Source of the DNA: Tillus elongatus
Lineage: Eukaryota > Arthropoda > Insecta > Coleoptera > Cleridae
Assembly (NCBI GenBank): GCA_964006375.1
Contig: OZ023267.1
Location: forward strand, 88,550,906-88,614,905
DNA: 64,000 bases
Direction: 5' to 3'
Shown here: piece by piece, positions 39,691 to 55,090 of the stretch
Numbering within the stretch: position 1 is the first letter of the stretch
How the letters are laid out: each line of letters opens with the position of its first letter
Program-made: the position numbers and the translations under genes
Notes under the pieces: generated by a model
The model's input: the letters and a program-made list of their open reading frames with translations, nothing else
Told to the model about the DNA's origin: nothing
The model's database searches: none

Positions 39691-40904
39691 AGCTAAATTT
39701 ATATGCAAAAGTGACTATTACATGAAAAACAATTATTACAAAGATTAGTTTGACATAAATTATTTGTTAGGTAAATTTGTTTGTTAATTAGAAAACTATT
39801 GGTTAAAATAGCCAAGTTTAAATTTGGTATTTGTGATACACAAGTGTAATTGGGTGTAGATAGATCAACCAGGACACAATAAAAATGTATAATCAAATAG
39901 TTAACATAGCCTCAATTAATTTAATAACAATTGCTTAATCTATACATATATGGCTAAGGACGGACTAAGTAAAGTAATTTCTATAAAATAAAGAATTATC
40001 TTTTTCCATTATTTATATGTACTAATCCAATAATAATTAAATTTAAGCAGCATTGTTAAAAATATAGCAATCAACTCTAAATATGTATCAAAAATACTCA
40101 CTGTAGTACTAGAGCCTTAACGTGTAGATATTTCATATTATACAAGGATCATTTCCATTATAGCAATCAGTACAATTTAATTTTAAATGGTGAGGTAGAT
40201 TATACAACTATACTTATATATTAAGGAGCATACATATTTAAAGTCAAGTTCATGACATTCCAAACTCTTAAATTTAGTTGGCATTTTTATAATTATCAGC
40301 ACTTGCTAGATCATAGAACTTTTTCATAACAAATTGGAAAATGATATCTCTGTAATAGTTTACAAACTTATCTATACTTTCCTTATATAAACTGAGACAT
40401 TTACCAAAATCGTAACTATATAAATACTAATCTACATAAGGGTTGTGTATGTATCATAATCACCTTTAAATTGGAATTTAAGGTTAACCAATCTGATGTT
40501 TAAGGAAGTTACACCATTAAGTAGTTTTATTGTAATTTCCAGTAGACATTATGAGTAATATCACTGAAGGTAAGTAAGACCAATTGTATCGACCAGCGGT
40601 ATGGTTGTTCTTTCCTTTTTGTTGTAAAATAGATATTGCAACATTTTATATTATATGCCCTCTGCTCATTTTACCACTGACTAAAAGGCACACTCATATG
40701 TCTGGAATAGTGCAATCGCACAGTTTTTAGTGACGAGTAGATAATGTTTGTTCAATTTTCCATAGAGCTGCACGTGAGAGGGACATTAACAGATGGGGAT
40801 ATATCACAAATGAAAGCAAGTCATATCTAGATTGTTAAACAGAGTCCTAAATTAATAATATTGTGTGTGACCTTATCTACAACAACTAGAAAACCCATTA
40901 ATGC
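39691..40904. other. no recognisable gene
   Basis: AT-rich; no domain, RNA gene or repeat recognised. Confidence 0.5.
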
Positions 40905-41065
40905 CAGACCAACTACAGCTACTAAAGACATTTTGCAACAAGTTAATGTTAACTCTTTTATGGCCTTCAAGATCACCTGACTTATCACAACACATATGGG
41001 ATATTATCAGTGGAAGGCTGCATCAGTTGCAATATTCCATACCGGACTATTGGCATAGAGGTACC
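40905..41065 (+). pseudogene. Tc1-like transposase fragment
   Basis: A short readable block, LLWPSRSPDLSQHIWDIISGRL (about 40960-41020), is the C-terminal catalytic segment of Tc1-type transposases (WP..SPDLNPIEH.WD), here with the catalytic E position replaced. Nothing else of the element is readable with confidence. Confidence 0.6.
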
Positions 41066-41730
<665 letters not shown>

Positions 41731-42005
41731 CATTATGCCATGAAAATATTCTTTGGTAAGTAAAAATATATAAAAATATAACACTTTTTTTTAGAGTTTG
41801 GGACAAATGAGAGTAGTTTTTACAAAACAATCGATAAATTAGGTATCTAATTTCATTAGTGTATTAAATTATGGACATAAATAGAACCATCCTGTATATG
41901 AGTTATTAGTGTATTAAAAGCATGTGTTATGGTTAGTCATTAGGTTATGAAGCACTATAAAAAGATGGAATAAAGCGACACTACTCTTATTACATTTTCT
42001 AACAG

Positions 42006-42006
<1 letters not shown>

Positions 42007-42099
<93 letters not shown>

Positions 42100-42136
42100 C
42101 ATGGATCTCCCCATTAGTGAATTTTTAAAAGAAAAT
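42007..42136 (-). repeat. (TA)n plus short left-end fragment of TA-centred family
   Basis: TA array 42007-42095 followed by GGATCTCCCCATTAGTGAAT and AAAAGAAAATTCACTAAA, the left terminus of the family on the minus strand. Confidence 0.8.
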
Positions 42137-42340
42137 TCACTAAAAAAGAAAATTTGAAACACCAACGACTTATGGGCCAGCCTGTAATTGTAGAAATATT
42201 TTTTTAAGATGTAGCTCAAGACACCCTATAATTAATGTATACATTTTTTTCGTATCTTGCATAATGACGGATATATTGAGCTTTAAAGATTTTTTACGAA
42301 AATTCGACAAAAGTGATATACCATTAACCGATAAACTTTA
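42137..42340. repeat. second copy of the 190-bp repeat of 11.6 kb
   Basis: CACCAACGACTTATGGGCCA, AGATGTAGCTCAAGACACCC and CGAAAATTCGACAAAA align with 11576-11765. Confidence 0.8.
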
Positions 42341-42439
42341 TACCCAACACTACTGCCAAAGCATCAGAGAAAGGGTCTATTTGAAATGAATTTTCTGGGC
42401 TTATTTTAGTAAAATGAAGGACAATAACGATTGAAACTA

Positions 42440-43110
<671 letters not shown>

Positions 43111-44049
43111 CAAGAAACCACAACATAAAATTGCGTAAAAGTTTTTTTAGCAAAGAACTGTAAACCAGTCAAATGTGTATATTTTCTATTAGTCAAGTAT
43201 GCATTAAAACTGCCTTTTATATAGCTTAACTATACTTAAGAAGATGTATCTTGAGGAATGATATCTCATGTATGCATGAAGAACTTGGTTCTCACCACAT
43301 CTGCAAAAGACACAAAGTGCTAACCATACAGTCTGTGTAGAACAAACTAACTATTGTTATATTGTTGGCCTTGGTACTACTAGTCCCTGCCAAGGCAAGG
43401 GAATGTAAAAGTGTATGCTAGATGCACAGTTGACTATCATGATACCTAGTGCACAATATAACAAGTATAACAGCATTTAATGTATGTATCAGGAGTTAGA
43501 AGCTCACCATAGCCGTACTCTACACAATAATCTAGTACACTAAGCCTTTGTTGGCATGTTGTGGTATGGCATATCACGCCACTGTTTCTTGAGTACTTAC
43601 TCACTTATAATCTGAATGCTTCAAATGTCCATATTTTTACCTTTTGTTTCAATTTTGCGAAATAAAAGTGGGGTATGCTATACCCCAACACATGAATAAT
43701 GTAACTTTTTTTCCACCACACCAACGAAATATTGAGGGGAGATGACTATATGGTTCTTGCCATCAAGATCTTTCGAGGTTTATTGTGATGCAAAAAAGAA
43801 CCTAGTAGGTACTTATCTGTCATATTTATACAAACACAAATAGCTTGAAGACTGTCACTGATAAATAGCAAGTACCTGTTTATTATCAAATAAGACAGCA
43901 GTGAATATTTTCCCACAATGCCAAATAAACTCATAAGTGTGCTTTTCAAAAACAACTGTGTTAAATCCTTTTACTTTACCAACTGATATCAGATCATTGC
44001 AATCCAAATATCATATTTAAAAAAACTAGCTTCAAGAAGGTTTTGAGCT
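43111..44049. other. no recognisable gene
   Basis: Unique-looking AT-rich sequence; nothing recognised. Confidence 0.5.
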
Positions 44050-44184
44050 TCTATCAATGAATTTTTGTAGAAAAAAATCACTAATGGGAAGAACCAGACT
44101 TTTGAATGTTGACAAAAAATTTGCAAATGAGCATGAACTAGGACCCCTAGAACCCATATCCGGGGTCAGTTTCAATGTTTATAT

Positions 44185-46244
<2,060 letters not shown>

Positions 46245-46590
46245 CCGATAACTCAGAAAATAATGGACCGATTTTGATAAAATTTGGCATGTACCTTCCT
46301 TTTGTAAATGGATTGAATAAGTTCGTTAGTCAGGAAAATCGGACGAGGTTTTCCGGGAAAATTTTGAGTTTTCATTCGAAAAAAATTTTTATCTTAAAAA
46401 ATAAAAAAGCTATGATAACCAAATTTGGTAGCTATGTTTACAATATAAAAAGTAAAGTATACACCAAAACTTAGATTTCTATGTTACAAGTTACATGAAA
46501 AAAAATTCTAATAAAATATTTTGTGCCAGATCCTTTTTATGAAAATTCACTATCATAACGCACTTTCTGCGTCCAGGCTTTTCATATTAT

Positions 46591-48975
46591 ATTCTGCAGA
46601 ATTTCCTGAGTCTTATAAGCAAGTAAATAAGTACAAAGTTAAGATAGGTTGAATAAAATGTTTTAACCCTTGCTGACAACACATTATTTTGTTGCAGTTC
46701 ATATATGCTTTAGCTTATAATCATCTCCAAACCATTTATTTTTCAAATAATGAGGACTCATGTCGGTAAAATATGCGACAATTACATTCAAAAGGAGGCA
46801 ACATACACATACACATAGATGCATACATTGATTAGAAAAGAATTAAAAAACCTTTAGAAAAGTTATAAATTGACATGATGATCCTGGCATCATATAGCAC
46901 ACGCATTAACAGTCTTTGTAAATACATACAGTCATTTGTCCTTTATAATATAACTTAATCTAATCATTAGTATAAAATTGGAAGCAGTGTGTACACCATT
47001 TTTTGTAGGTGCCATTAGTACAAATTTTACTAAAAATATTTATTAACATATGACACAATGTTGAATACACAGCAGTTTTAAAGCTAATTTAAGACTAATC
47101 TAATAGTTATACCAAAAAAAATGCCTATGTAAGTGCTTTAGATAAAAAATTACTTGACAAACTCTGAATATAGTTTGAAATAAAAAGAATAGCAAGTCAG
47201 TCCTCGCTTAGCACCCTTCATTTTTTTAACCTACAATTTTCCAACCTATAATATATAAATAATTAAAGCACATATATACATATTATGTTGATAGCGTGAA
47301 TGCCAGCTGAAAAATACTTTAAATAACGAATATATTCAATATTGAAAATCACGATCAGTTTTTAACATTCATTGTATATTCTTTTTTTGTTATATACTGA
47401 ATGTCTATATTATAAATAAATATTTTTCCATTTTTTATAAAAACTGGAAGTTCTGGACAAATATTACAATTTAGATCTGTTAGATTATCGTTTTAGAATA
47501 TTTTTTTCATCCATCTTTAAGTTCCGAGAGTAAGTTTTCCTAAACTCTATCACCATAGTAGCCACTTCACACTCAATGCGCAGGAGTGGAGGTTGAAATG
47601 CTATTGGAAATGAAAACAAACGCTGTCCTATTAAGTTTGAGAACAAAAATGGCTTTGAATCTTACAGATACACTAAAAAAACTAATCTTAAAAGACAATA
47701 AATGTTTCTCCATATTTCATTATTCATATTATTTTACTGTTGGCATTCACCCTATATGCATGTAAAAAAATATTTGCAATATAACAGAATGAATAAGTAT
47801 TCTGGTACATATACATACAGCAAATATAAACATATATGTATATCTATGCTAATTAACATCACTCATGTGACAACACCAACAATAACTAAACCTTACTTAA
47901 GGCTTTCATTTATGAACTGGTAACTTTGAAAGTGAAAAGGTACAATTTCAAATTAAAGTACATCTCAAATTTGGTAACTTACCCTTCTCCATTTAATGAT
48001 ACAAATGCAAAAAAGAAGCCTCATACGCAAAACTCGCCCAAGTTTGGTTACTGGGCAAGGCAACAGGTTTGGCTTGGTCTGTGGTATGAATGTGGTTGTA
48101 TAGGTAAAAAAATAAAATTAATAAAAAGCGCAAAAATAAAGTTCATTGTCCAGCTTATTAAAGAGCTACTTTTAATTATTTTTTTCTACATTTTGTTCCT
48201 TCTGCTGTCGTGGAACCATTGCTTCTCTGTAACAGCGTTTGACGTGAAACTAAGTACAGTAGAAGACACAGAGCTGTTATAAAGCCACAGAGAAAGCCTC
48301 TACGTTTCTTGGTTTAACCAAGTTGGGGCAACTAAAATCCAGAAATGCATAATGTGTTTGAAGAAGTTTTTGTCTCAGTAGGCCTAACTCTGACTCATTT
48401 AGTTGGTGGCCTAAATTTGGAACCTCACTTTCTTAAAAAACTAAAATTTCCCCTTTAGTGGTTAATCATGATATAGACAAAAAAGATCATAGACGCTTGT
48501 GACCTTTTTTTCATGAAATATGTGCAATGGAAAAAGGTGTCATGCTCCCGTAGTCGTTACAAGAGAACATCAAGTAAAATATAATATCTTGTGGTCATTC
48601 CTACATGGCTGAAGTCTCCGCTATCAAACCTTATTATGTCCCCACATATTGAAATTTTGCAACTCACTCAAGAAGTTTTCAGCAAAAATATAATTTTAAT
48701 CTGCAAATATTTATAGGAGTACTCATGTGTTCACTTAAAGTTATTTCATTGTTATGCTTCTGTAGTGCTGAACATATAATATTATCTTTTATTAGTGCAA
48801 TGTGCACATAAAATCATGTTATTTATTAAATACTCATAATATACAGTGTGACTCAAGCAGACCATCATTCTAGTGGTCATTAAAATAAAATAGTTGTTCT
48901 CAAAAATGCAAGCAATAATTTTCTACAAACTTTCTTCATGAAGATACAACCTTTGAAATATACGATTTCTATGTT
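46591..48975. other. no recognisable gene
   Basis: About 2.4 kb AT-rich. The longest open frame (47926-48282, 118 codons, hydrophobic C-terminus) matches nothing I know and is not convincing as a gene. Confidence 0.5.
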
Positions 48976-49095
48976 GATTTTAGCGAATGTTTATAAGAAA
49001 ATTTCGCTAATAAAAAGCTAATGGATTTTCAAATTTCCAAAATTTTTTCAAATGAGCGCGAATTAGAGCCTTTGGAACCAACTTCCTTACAACAT
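48976..49095 (+). repeat. left-end fragment of TA-centred family
   Basis: GAAAATTTCGCTAATAAAAA, then TTTTTCAAATGAGCGCGAAT and TAGAGCCTTTGGAACCAA, recognisable as a diverged left half without TA array. Confidence 0.65.
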
Positions 49096-49394
49096 GGTTT
49101 GAAAAGTTTCTACGCCACCTAGAGACTTCCAGTTCTTTTTCTTACACTGGAAAATTGTTACTGGAGCCTAAGTTCATGGACCAGTTCTGAGAGAAAAATT
49201 TTTGAAAGTTTAGAAAATTGGAAATTTCCTCTCTTTGAAACTCGTCAATTTATTTTTACAAAATGTAAACATATATTGCCATTAAATTTGAGATGCAATG
49301 TGCCAAAATTAAGTTTTGACGAATAATTGTAATTCAAGTTTTTCCAAAATACAATTGAACAGAATTTGGAAACTTAGCCACGGTTACTATTTAA

Positions 49395-50110
49395 ACCTAA
49401 TAACATTTGAAATGTGTCAGTAGCGTACGTTTTTACCCCTAAAAGCCCCCGCTTCAAAAAGTCAAGTTTTCAAAAAACTTTTTAGCTAATGTTTTATTGG
49501 ATTTTCAGTTACGGTATTGCAAAGAGCATAACTTGAAACCATGCCTTGAAACCCCTAGGGATAAATTTTGAGTTATATTACTTTACTGATGTCTGAGATG
49601 CAAGTCTCCAAATATTGGTTTTTTGATTTTTGAACATGCCTGTATTAAATGTCAACTGACGTTTTATTGACATGAAATTTTGACGGTCAGTAACAATCGA
49701 TAGTGGGAGTGATTGCCGTTTATTAAAATTTGATTATGTGTCAGTAGCGTACGTTTTTAGGGAGCTTCAAAATATCGACTATTTGAAAAAGTTCTTCCTT
49801 GCATTTTTACAATATTTTTCAAAAAACTTATTAGCTAATGTTTTATTGGATTTTCAGTTACGGTATTGTAAAGAACATTCCTTGAAATCATGCCTTGTAA
49901 CCCCTGGGGATAAATTTTGAGTTATATTACTTTACCAATGTCTGAGATGCAAGTCTTCAAATATTGGTTTTTTGATTTTTGAACATGCCTGTATTCAATG
50001 TTAATTGACGTTTTATTGACATGAAATTTTGGTGGTCAGTAACAATCGATAGGGTCAGTGATTGCTGTTTATTAACATTTGATTATGTGTCAGTAGTGTA
50101 CGTTTTTAGG
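49395..50110. repeat. tandem repeat, about 325-350 bp, two copies and a partial third
   Basis: GTGTCAGTAG(C/T)GTACGTTTTT heads the units at about 49414, 49738 and 50087. Shared blocks include TTAGCTAATGTTTTATTGGA and GTCAGTAACAATCGATAG. A further partial copy is inverted at about 50478-50600. Confidence 0.85.
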
Positions 50111-50998
50111 GGGCTTTAAAATATCGAATAGTTCAAAAAAAGTTCTTCCTTGCATTTTTCCAATATTTTTTTGATTTTGGAAATGATAACAAACATAGAT
50201 TTGTATGATACAAAAATATTAGATAGCTGTGGCTTCTACCAAACCTGAAATGTCAATTAACAGATATACGGGGATGTGGGGAAGTGAAAAAAACTGAATG
50301 CATGTGACTTTACATCTAAGATAACAGGAATTGATAGGTAGGAGTTTTTAAGGGTACTCTCTACCTAATATTTTTATAAAAATCTATGCTTATTATTGAT
50401 TAGTCCAAAATAAATATTGTATTTTGTCAAAAATGTAAGGAACAATTTTTGTCAAATAATCGATATTTTGGAGCCCTCTAAAAACACACGCTAGTGACAC
50501 ATAATCAAATGTTAATAAGTGGCAATCACTCACCCTATCGATTATCACTGACCACCAAAATTTCATCTTAATAAAACGTCAATTAACACGTAATACAGCA
50601 CTGTTCAAAAATAAAAATTTTGTTTTGATGAAATGGTCTGAACTCTAGTTTTCAAAAATACACATTTTTGCATAAAATTTTAAATCTATGATTCTCCCAC
50701 TCCTGATTTTCAAACATGACGTCATCGGCATTTTTTTAATGACAAACCTCCGATTTCTCATGTTATTTTGATAGATCATTGAATTGTGTATGCGAAAAAT
50801 TTTCAAGTGACACATTTAAAGAGTGAAAAACATAACCCTAATTCAACACAACAATCAAAAGATAAAGAATGAGATTTCCTATAAATAACATGTTCAAAAC
50901 TGTATCCACAATCAATAATACAAAAGAATCAGGTGTATGTCATTGTCAAATGAACGTTATTCTTAATAACATAAATACCTTTTGAAAGTTAATTAAAT

Positions 50999-51640
50999 AT
51001 GGCACATTTAAGTGAAACTCAGCATACAGAAATTTTAATTCTTGTTGGATCTGGTGATAAATCAACAACACAGCAGGACATGTGCAATTTCTTTGATGTG
51101 AAATATCCAGATAGACATATCAGCCAATCCACTGTGAGTAAAATCAAGAAGAAATTCAGAGAAACTGGACATGTTAAACACATGCAAAGTGCAGGGCCTC
51201 CTAAGAAATTTGATGAAGATGCCTAAATGGAACAGCGAATAAACAAATATACAGATATTGGACTAGAGAGAATCCTCACTGGATAACTGAACCACAGACC
51301 CAACACCCTCGTACAGTTAAAATATGGGCAGGAATAGTCCACGATAGAATCATAGGTCCCTTCTTCTTTGAGGAAACTCTCACTGTGCAGCGATATCATA
51401 ATTTTCTAAAGAATGAGTTTATTCCTGCACTTACTGCATGGTTTCCAAATGAAGATGATCGTGATTTACCAAGTGATAATTGGTTTTAGTAAGACGGTGC
51501 ACCTCCGCTTGTTGCACATCCTGTTCGCGAGTTTTTAAATCACTGCTTTCCTGGTAAGTGGATCGGTAGGCGAGGACCAATAGAGTGGTCCCCAGATCTT
51601 AGGCCCCTAGATTTTTTTTTATGCGGGTAAGTATTTAAAA
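50999..51640 (+). pseudogene. mariner-like transposase, internally deleted
   Basis: Open N-terminal part, MAHLSETQHTEILILVGSGD through ISQSTVSKIKKKFRETGHVK (HTH). After the stop at 51223 the sequence jumps to WTRENPHWI, VKIWAGIV, IIGPFFFEETL, then the second acid in DGAPP (about 51493) and the third in RPLDFFL (about 51610). The stretch with the first catalytic acid is missing, and three residues are also lost near EWSPDL. Same broad family as the DD41D element. Confidence 0.8.
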
Positions 51641-52989
51641 TAAAAAATCTATGTTAACAAAACAAATAACTTAGAAGTAAAATGTAAAAAATCGAATTAG
51701 ATATGAAATGATCGAATTAGCCCTGACGTCACTCGCAATGTGCAAGAAGAATGTGTCATTATATTTAAAGTAAACATTTCAAAAAAAAATATTGTGATTA
51801 TAACTTTATTGACTGATATAAACTAATCACTTATTTATCAATATAGTCCTTATTCTTAACCATATCGAGTTATCATAGTGTTTCTATACCCTTTAACGCT
51901 TCAAAGATATTGTTCTTTGAAAATCTTTATCATCTTTAATTCTGTGGAGGAGACGAAACTCGTTTCGGGAATTCCTGTTTTGGCATGTTTACAAAAATAT
52001 CTTAAAAATAAAGTTTTCCTTAAATATATTTTATTTTAAAGACAAAAGTCACATTTACTTACTTTCAAGCATTCACTGAGAATCTATATGAGGTTGCTAT
52101 AATAAATATAAATACAAAAATCTTAGTAACTATTAGGCTTACACTTGGATAAATGAAAGCCCTAAAATAAGAGGATGTAACATCCATACATATCCATATA
52201 GGTAACATAAAACTACTCTCTACTTTTTATATTTGCCTGTAAGTATTTACCTTAAGTTCTCCTTCTTACATATTATATTTTGACAATGTTTTAATTGACT
52301 GGAATTATAAATTTATAAATTATTGTTTTTTTCTAATTTTCAGTCTTTAAGCTGCATAAGTTTTCATTTTACTTTTAAAGTCCAATAGGATCTATATAAT
52401 TACTGCTCAGCTGGATGCATAATAGCAAATTACCTGCATTTACAATATAAAGTTAGTCAATAAACAGTATTTTAACATAAAGGTAATAAGTAAGTCTATT
52501 TCATAAAGAACATATATAGTTTTAACACTTAATATGGAGAACAGGATTTTTGCTACAAAGCACAAGGCTGGGGTTGCCTATTAAAACATGTTTAACGGGC
52601 AATGCAGTGGTGGTCTGTCGGGCAGTCTCTGCACACAGATACTGGCCGATCAGAAATGACATGGGCGTACCTGGAAGTGACCTGAGATTACAGCCATTGT
52701 TTGCATCATGGCGGCTAAAATTTAGTGCTAAAAAGCGAAAGCCGGTCGTGCGGATTTGCTGATGACTCATCCCACTTCTACAAATTTAAACACTATGAGC
52801 CTCGGACAACCAAAGTCATCATGCGTGACGGAGGCTAATGACGACTCAGCAACGACTTGGAAAATTACGACCTGAAATGTACAGGGGTAAGATGTTAAAG
52901 AAAAATTAGATTTTTCAAGAGACGAATATGAAAACGAGTATATATAGTGTTTTTGATTGGCTGCTATGCATCCACAAACAGCGACAGTA
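51641..52989. other. no recognisable gene
   Basis: AT-rich to about 52500; 52530-52980 is less AT-rich and may belong to a retroelement upstream of the endonuclease fragment, but I cannot identify it. Confidence 0.45.
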
Positions 52990-53450
52990 GTAGGACCGTA
53001 CAGGGATGCATGAGTTAATGGATAATGGAGACTGTTCAATTCATATGTGTCTCGAAAAAGGCCTGTTCATATTGAATACGTGGTTTAAGTTTAAACACAA
53101 AAATATCCATAAATATACATGGCCAACCGGCGATGTAAAAACTATAATAGACTACATTGTGTATAAAGAGATACTGCTCACATTGGTAAAAGATACTAGT
53201 TATTCGAGGTTTTGGTATTCCAAATATAATTGGGAAAAGGATGGATAAAATGAGTAACAATATAATTGGGGTGAAAACACAGACTGGGTACATGGCATGG
53301 GGCGCGGAGGGTGTGAGCGAATGCTGGAATGAATATTTTGAGAAACTATAGGTAAGTATATGGAAGCAATAAGAACCATCAGAACCCCTTATCGATTGGA
53401 AGTCAGATACAATGTGACACTCTAATTTTGTCCAAGGAAACATTAATGCT
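52990..53450 (+). pseudogene. RTE-type LINE endonuclease fragment
   Basis: KGLFILNTWFKFKHKNIHKY, TWPTGDVKTIIDYIV and LVKDTSYSRF are the late EEP endonuclease blocks (NTWF, TW, IDYI) of RTE-like LINEs. A frame change near 53250 then gives the linker GVSECWNEYFEKL. RT is absent. Confidence 0.7.
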
Positions 53451-55090
53451 GTACGATAATTGCAGAGTTCACAAAAAAATCAAAAACTGCAGGTTTGTTG
53501 GGTTATGATGCTTCCCTTAGACCCCAGAGCTAGCTCCATTTGACCATGACCTATCTCCTAAGCTGAATACGCACTTACAAATACGTTCATTTTCACCTTT
53601 CCTAAATTCCCTAAAGAACATCTCTCGTAGGGCTATCGCGTTTTTGGAGAAGCATTCGACAAAGTGTGTGACTATTAAAGGTTTATATGCAACAAAGAAT
53701 CTGAATATTTTCCTTCCTGGCTAGGTAGATTCCATTTTAGTCTTCCCTCATATCATGAATTCGGCTGTGTACTTATCAGTGGTCATCACAGGTTCAAATC
53801 TTTACCTAGTAAATAAGTATTAGCAAAAAATTGTACCTACTTAAGATACACCTCTCTTAAACATTTTTTTGTCTACTCGGTGTGGAGTTGTCTTTTGTTT
53901 TTTCGATTAACCTCTTCAGCCCTCAGTAACCCATACAATACATATCATTTGGAGGGGATTTCTTCACCTACTTCACATTTAGGTAAAGGATCCAACTCAG
54001 TATTTACTGGATGGAGTTGCTTCTTCATTGAACAGTACATGGTTTTCCGATTTGTGAAAAGATTTATTTCTTTCCTCCCAAGCATTAATAAATCATGTTA
54101 TTACATGTCTCGATTGTGGTTTTTAAGAAGTTTCTATACAGTACTCTACATTACATAAAAATGTATGGTGTTTCAGTGACCCTAAAAGTATATACCTACA
54201 TACCAAAAAGGACATTTTTGCTTTGTGGTTAAATCATGAGATTTCTAATTATAAAGCACTATTCCCTGCAAAGTACAATGATGAAAATAAAGGTGTATAT
54301 CCAACTCAACACTGAAAAGACCTTGGTGTGTTAAGACATATTTTACATTGCAAATTGCAATATAAACTTCTTCATTATTTTAAATTATTGTTTTCCTTAT
54401 AGTCACAGTAAAACAGAAAGAAAAGCTTCTTCCCTTGTTTCACACCGTAATTTGTATTAATAGCCAATTTTCAATATGTCTTCAATTCAATGAATGCTAT
54501 GTGTAGAGTTAAGGTAATCGATTTACTATAAACTCTATGAAATAATTGTTGAAGTTGATGTGAAAAAAAAGTTCATAAAAATAAAATGGAAAAATGAATG
54601 GAAAAATAAAGTAGAAACCCACACTTCATTTTATTGTTATTGTGAAAGTACCTTAAAGACCAATGGCAGTCTCCTGACGTCCAAACTTTACCAAGCCTTT
54701 TTAACGACAAAGAGAATATATATTCCCATAGGTAATTGTATACAATATTCTCAATCTTTCTACAAAACAAACAAAAAACACAGAACAGTAAGCAGTAGGT
54801 AAAAGGTATTCTGACGATAAAAAGATAATGTATTTTTAACTTTGTGCAGCTGTTAAAAGATTGTAATTTAAAATAAGTTCCATTTGTACAAAAAAAGTTT
54901 ACTATCAGTAAACAATTAAAAAAGCAATTTAATTAGATCTTTTTTTTTTGCAATAATTGATCCCATTAAACATAAGGCAATACTTATATTTACATATAAT
55001 AAATGACTAAAATTATTATCACATTCAGTTAATACAAGTAACATTACAAGCTTGTTTGTCTTGAGCATGGAATAGATATGGTGTAACAGG
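53451..55090. other. intergenic / probable 3' UTR of the receptor gene
   Basis: No coding domain. For the minus-strand receptor gene this is downstream sequence; a candidate polyadenylation signal (AATAAA on the minus strand) lies near 54630. AT-rich throughout. Confidence 0.45.

Noticed and set aside
47195..47225. CAGTCCTCGCTTAGCACCC as a Tigger terminal repeat
   Set aside because: No matching inverted end or transposase nearby.
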